Source of the DNA: Eumeta japonica
Lineage: Eukaryota; Arthropoda; Insecta; Lepidoptera; Psychidae
Reading direction: 5' to 3'
Length of the DNA: 64,000 nt
NCBI GenBank assembly: GCA_005406025.1
Contig: BGZK01000100.1
Span: 682,001-746,000, forward strand
Shown here one piece after another: positions 60,201 through 64,000 of the stretch; position 1 is the first letter of the stretch; each line of letters starts with the position of its first letter. The notes below the pieces were generated by a model. That model ran no database searches, had not been told where the DNA came from, and was given only the letters and a program-made list of their open reading frames with translations. The translations under genes were made by a program, and so were the position numbers.

Positions 60201-60453
60201 CGCGTTGTACTGAATATGGAATGTGCAAGTTTTTACAAGTAACAGTCGCTGATCTTCTTAAAATATTATCTGCCTATATTGATAAGAGAAGTCAAATCAA
60301 CATTTTAATTCTTCACCATCGAAACCAAATTAATTTTCATGCACCCCCGCTTACGACTGTGGACCCTCATTTTTTTATTATGCCCAACGTAGACCCCCGT
60401 CGAGTCTCCCGTGGACCCCTGGGGGGCCACCTGGACCACTTTGAGAGATACTG
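57296..60453 (-). mobile_element. Complete ZBED5-like hAT transposon (dead copy)
   Basis: A 3158-bp element bounded by perfect 8-bp duplications GACTAGAC. Ends: left CAGAGGTTCCCAAACTCTTT, right (reverse complement) CAGTATCTCTCAAAGTGG, an imperfect terminal inverted repeat starting CAG and sharing TCxCAAA, as usual in hAT elements. GTGGACCCC-type words sit just inside both ends (57351-57361 and 60410-60420). The transposase lies on the minus strand and is decayed, yet the insertion boundaries are intact, so the copy inserted as a whole and later lost function. Confidence 0.93.
57844..59474 (-). pseudogene. hAT transposase, ZBED5-like, with frameshifts
   Basis: Starts at the ATG 59474-59472 (MAESKKKCRQYSVEYLKFGF). 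A BED zinc finger follows, with CxxC in RCFLCNKVL and the two His in EDHLRRCHP. The catalytic part reads TTHFSIQLDESNLPGNEALL (first Asp in QLDE) after a TGA at 58967-58965, then after frameshifts near 58870-58905 and at the T run before 58850, ISVATDGTPAMVGRYRAFIS (second Asp) and VIAIHCVIHRQHLVAKNL (the hAT CxxH region). The expected Trp after TEVR is lost (LLHTEVRRQKVHVY). Downstream pieces are in several frames: SVLEFLESKGPDLKKKLNQF, SYLSQVECLNEDMQTY, IPPWIISPFDE, and the C-terminal LTKKRSRLNITERGDLRLFL, ending at TAA 57846-57844. Dead, but nearly full length. Confidence 0.92.
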
Positions 60454-60461
60454 GACTAGAC
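60454..60461. repeat. hAT target-site duplication, right (GACTAGAC)
   Basis: Exact match to 57288-57295 directly outside the right end. Confidence 0.9.
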
Positions 60462-60469
60462 GATCACGC

Positions 60470-60780
60470 GTGGTAAAGCACACATGTATAATCAAACAAT
60501 ACATGTAGGCCATATAGAGTTTTGTTTTAATATCTACAATCTTTTACAAAAGACAGCTTGTGAGCGTAATACTCCACGCATTGATAGTTTGAAGTTTTTA
60601 AATTAATAAAAAAAACGATCGAAAGTAAAAAATTGTTTGCTCAATTGATCGATTGAATCACTCACTCCGACTCCCTTTTTTTTCTTTCATTCCTTTATTT
60701 AAATTCTAATAAAATATAAACGGAACCATTTCTACGATAACCTTTTTACGATACTAGATTTCTGAAATTGGTTTACTGCT
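60470..60780. other. AT-rich spacer between hAT and mariner
   Basis: Nothing recognised. Confidence 0.4.
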
Positions 60781-60787
60781 AATAGAG

Positions 60788-62043
60788 TTAAGGCGTAATT
60801 GACGTTTTGTTGAATTGACCACTTTCATTTCAAATATCTGGCGTTTAGCTAGAAATTCCAAATTCAAATTTAGGTTTGTGTTTCGAATTTGGTGATTCAT
60901 TTGTTTTTTTTTGTTACTGATTTTACTTTGATATCGGTCTGTTCACAATATGGAAAACTTAAAATATCGTGTTATATACGTTTACAAGTTCCATCTTGGC
61001 ACCAACGCTGCAGAGACATCTTAAAATAATGTTTAATGTGAATATGAAAGCTACTGTAAAAGAAAACACGGTACGTTTTTGGTTCCAACGTTTTCGTTCT
61101 AGAAATTTTGACCAACAGAACCAACCCCGTGGACGACCGGTGACTCTAGTTGACAAAGCAGGATTAAAGGTAATCGTGGAAGCAGGTCAATCGCAAATCA
61201 CATCAGAGTTAGCGGCAGACTTTGGTCTAAGTAATAAAAGAAGTTTGGTTCATTTGAAACAAAATTGTAAAAGTGAAAAAGCTCGAGGAATGGGTACCGC
61301 ATCAATTGAGTGAAGCACGCCAACACACACGTACCGAGTGTTGTCTTACGTTACTCAACCGTCACAATACCGAGAGAATTTTGAATCGTACTGTCATTTG
61401 TGACAAAAAATGGATCCTGTACGATAATCGAAAATGCTCATAACTATGGTTCAATCAAAGAGAACCGGCTAAATCCTGTCCCAAGTGAAAGTTGACTCAC
61501 AAATAGATGCTAGTGAGTGTTTGGTGGACCAGTGCCGGTGTCATTCATTACAGCTTCTTAAGATCTGGGCAGATGATTATAGCAGATCGGTATTGTCAGT
61601 AATTGCAAACCATGATGGAAAAGCTCGCTATTTAATAACCGAGACTGGTCAATTGCTCTAGCTCACTGCTGGTTCAGGTCAACGCTAGACCTCGCACTTC
61701 ACGACAGACGGTCGCCAAATTGGAGGAGCTACGACTGTAATGTCTCCGACACCCTCATACTCCTTGCTTCAAAATATTACCACTTTTTTCGTAACTTAGA
61801 TAATTTCTTGCAAGGAAAAAAATTTGATTCTGACTGGACAATCCAAACCGCTTTCAAAGATTTCATTGATTCTCGCTCCCATAATTTTTTCAGCTATGGA
61901 AGCAGTGTACTACCTGTAAAATGGAGGCAGTGCATAGATAATAATGATATATTCTTCGATTGATAAATATATAATTTCATATATGTATTATTTTCGTTTT
62001 ACTTTTTCGATATAAAACGTCAATTTCATACGTAATGACCTAA
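60788..62043 (+). mobile_element. Mariner transposon, near full length, dead
   Basis: The right end (reverse complement of 62013-62043) reads TTAGGTCATTACGTATGAAA then TTGACGTTTT; the left end TTAAGGCGTAATTGACGTTT matches it with a short internal deletion. This is a mariner-type inverted terminal repeat of about 30 bp. About 160 bp of 5' leader precede the transposase. TA target duplications cannot be proven because the flanks are decayed and AT-rich. Confidence 0.8.
60950..61963 (+). pseudogene. Mariner transposase (DD34D type), broken
   Basis: Begins MENLKYRVIYVYKFHLGTNA at the ATG 60950. After a stop near 61021 the HTH region continues KENTVRFWFQRFRSRNFDQQ then NQPRGRPVTLVDKAGLKVIV and TSELAADFGLSNK. 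After a frame change near 61270: KKLEEWVPHQLSEARQHT, then TVICDKKWILYDNRK with the first catalytic Asp. Further on, the normal HDNARPH block reads QVNARPR, so the second catalytic Asp is lost (Val), followed by TSRQTVAKLEELRL and a stop near 61738. The end reads FIDSR...WRQCIDNNDIFFD then TGA 61961-61963. The length (about 338 codons) fits mariners, but stops, frameshifts and the lost Asp make it inactive. Confidence 0.92.
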
Positions 62044-62049
62044 TATTTA

Positions 62050-62335
62050 AACTTAGAAAAAATACATTGGAATATAGAATCTACTCCTTCATATTGGAAT
62101 CGGTTAAAAATAAACCGACACTCGGAGCCCAATTTATTTTATTTCATGACGTAATCGGTCGAAATATCTGTTCAATTTATTATAACTCATTAACAGGGGC
62201 CATCTAACAATTTATTAAGACCTAAAACTCTATAAGATTTCCCAAAGGTGACACAGGATACGAGCTTTGATTACATTACTTCGCTAAGTTAATACTGGAA
62301 GTCGAGAAGTTTTAATTGTCGGAAAATATTTAACG
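62050..62335. other. Intergenic DNA
   Basis: Nothing recognised. Confidence 0.4.
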
Positions 62336-62339
62336 ACTT

Positions 62340-62660
62340 TTATATACACGTAAACACAGCGGCGCCGTCTCGCGGCGGCGTCGTAAAACCTGAGTTTATC
62401 CCGCGGAACGATAAAAAGAACTTACCACAATGGCCGCGGCAGGAACGTCGGGGACGTTTTAATTATTCGCGCGGATTAACTTTCTTTTAAGAGTCAAAAA
62501 AAAAGTCTTAATAGCAGAGGCGGGACATAAATTTAAACATCCCCCGGCCTCCCGGCCGCAGCCGGAAGGGGGCAGCTGTCGTGGTTAATTTAACTTAAAA
62601 ATGGCTCTTCGTTACGGACGCCGGCGCATCGATCTCCCATCGGAACGAGCCGATCACGGT
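62340..62660. other. GC-rich island
   Basis: GGCGCCGTCTCGCGGCGGCG, CCGCGGCAGGAACGTCGGGG and CCCCGGCCTCCCGGCCGCAG in AT-rich DNA. GGCCTCCCGGCC and CGGCCGCAGCCGG are near-palindromic. No domain in the frames. Candidate conserved regulatory island. Confidence 0.4.
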
Positions 62661-62824
62661 CACAGAGTAGATAATAAGACTCAACGGTTAATAAAAGTGT
62701 TTAGGTGTTATCTACTTATTTTTACTTCAAGTGTAAATCTCATGAGCGATCATAGCATCGTTAACGTATCGCTTTTTCCATACATACAAAAATATCCATA
62801 CATCGGAATGGAAGAGTGCAAACC

Positions 62825-62880
62825 AACTAAAAAAACGGACAAGTGCGAATAGAAATCGTCTCCCGAGGGTTCTATACATA
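62825..62880 (-). mobile_element. Truncated 'agggttccg / cttggcc' family fragment
   Basis: AAAAAAACGGACAAGTGCGA, then GAGGGTTCTATACATAA, is the reversed end of the family seen at 24533-25268 (consensus ggccaagtgcgagtcgg ... agggttccgtac). Confidence 0.5.
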
Positions 62881-63039
62881 ATTGATTGTGTATTTAGATA
62901 TTTAATTAATGAAGTGCCGATGATTTTTTATCTGTTATCGGTATCAATACTGGCGAGATATTAGCCTCGAGAACTTTGAAAAGTTAGTAAATAACCAAAT
63001 TTTTGGAAATATTAAGGTTTGGTAGTGGGACTGTAATAC

Positions 63040-63300
63040 ATGGGATAAAAATGTTATCCCATTGTAAGCGTGGCGACGCTTGCCGTGGCAACGGGTCGCC
63101 ATGCTATACTAGGGTATATATATATATATATATATAGTTTATTTATAGTAGAATGCACTGTGTGGTGACGGGTCGCCTCGCTATATAATAGTATTTATGT
63201 AGTCAAAATGTATACCATAGTAAACAGCACCATCGAACCGAGTGAGAAAGGAGTTGCACAGTCGCTTGCGCATGGCGACGCGTCGCCACATCGTACACGT
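63040..63300. repeat. GGYGACGSGTCGCC motif cluster with (AT)n
   Basis: Three related sites occur: GTGGCAACGGGTCGCC (about 63081), GTGGTGACGGGTCGCC (about 63161) and TGGCGACGCGTCGCCA (63273-63288), the last a perfect 16-bp palindrome. An (AT) run lies at 63115-63137. CTATAcTAggGTAT / CTATATAATAGTAT follow the first two sites, so it may be a tandem unit of about 80-100 bp. Confidence 0.6.
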
Positions 63301-63304
63301 TACT

Positions 63305-64000
63305 ACATTTTGATTAATATGATTGTATTTTTTGATTAATAATTGATTGTTAATAATCAATACCGTCAGAGGAAACATCGAATGTAACTATTACTGAAGT
63401 CACAGGTGAAATGAATTAAGTTATGGCAACTTGAAATTAATATTGTATTTTTGTATTTAATGAAAATAAATGTTTATTAAATAAATACTCATCATTGTCT
63501 GTAAAAAAATCGCCATATTTAGTTTTTTCCATTATTCCATTATGCTATATTTAGTTCTTGTCGTAATCTTGTCTTTAATGCATATTACTTGTACAAACTC
63601 GGTGTTTCACATCTGCTAAGCGTCCCGTGACGGCTCTCATTTTTTTAATCTCATTTCTGGTTACATTTTTTATAAATACGTTGTGTGTAAACGTCTTAAA
63701 GTATAAACAAAATTGATATTTTATTGACACTCTAAAATAAATATATAGAAGTGCTTTTTTCTATTATATAATGTTTCCCAAAATATTAAACATAGCATTT
63801 TACAAGAATAGGTTTAGACTTCATGAAGTCTTGCTTGAAGAGTTCACGCTATGGCTTAATTTTAACATATACTATCTGAGCTGGTTTCACTCGTGAGGAC
63901 TGTAGAATTGTCATTCAAATATCGCTCAAGTGCTGCTGCTTGACTGTGTCAAAGAAGCTATACAAAAGCTTCATTGTGCAATCTCGAGGAATCAAGAGGA
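63305..64000. other. AT-rich intergenic DNA to window end
   Basis: One 16-bp palindrome, AGACTTCATGAAGTCT, at 63816-63831. Otherwise nothing recognised; no feature is visibly cut by the window edge. Confidence 0.4.

Overview
The window looks like nuclear DNA of a moth or butterfly (Lepidoptera). It is strongly AT-rich, has spliceosomal introns, and carries repeats I recognise from lepidopteran genomes: a tRNA-derived SINE, RTE-type LINE pieces, LINE-like tails beginning 'actagctttcgcccgcgg', the 'agggttccg ... cttggccagttttt' family, and mariner, Harbinger and hAT DNA transposons. The species cannot be named from the sequence alone.

Only one host protein gene is well supported. It lies on the minus strand at 5609-7717 and encodes the mitochondrial small-subunit ribosomal protein mS38 (AURKAIP1). 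Two coding exons and their splice sites are clear. A very short first coding exon is plausible but not settled. An AATAAA signal follows the stop.

From about 8 kb to the right end I find no intact host gene. The sequence alternates AT-rich spacer, transposon remains and GC-richer islands. Main islands are 10.7-11.2, 13.2-14.2, 14.6-14.9, 21.9-22.4, 23.1-24.2, 35.6-36.1, 42.9-43.1, 45.1-45.7, 46.3-46.7, 49.5-49.7, 51.8-52.1, 55.6-55.9 and 62.3-62.7 kb. They could be enhancers, promoters or unlinked 5' exons of genes outside the window, but this is inference.

Mobile DNA, left to right: a nested area at 16.0-20.6 kb with two inverted copies of a roughly 520-bp repeat around a hAT C-terminal fragment (16979-17575, minus) and a Harbinger-like element with a MADF-like fragment (17843-18657); a LINE-like 3' end holding a 120-bp tandem array (20955-21391); an RTE endonuclease fragment (32236-32750); a mariner helix-turn-helix fragment (37966-38175, minus); a broken Harbinger transposase (39708-40555) followed at once by a very regular compound minisatellite (40847-41962); a SINE (47041-47108, minus); a complete but dead ZBED5-like hAT transposon with an 8-bp target-site duplication (57296-60453); and a second, near full-length but dead mariner (60788-62043).

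No rRNA gene, functional tRNA gene, CRISPR array or viral gene was recognised. The structures least explained by known families are the 27 x 34 bp plus 9 x 22 bp array at 40847-41962, three perfect palindromes side by side at 14696-14761, the phased TTATACAGG-type array at 3419-3634, and about ten scattered tracts of degenerate GAATCGGGATCGG-like sequence.
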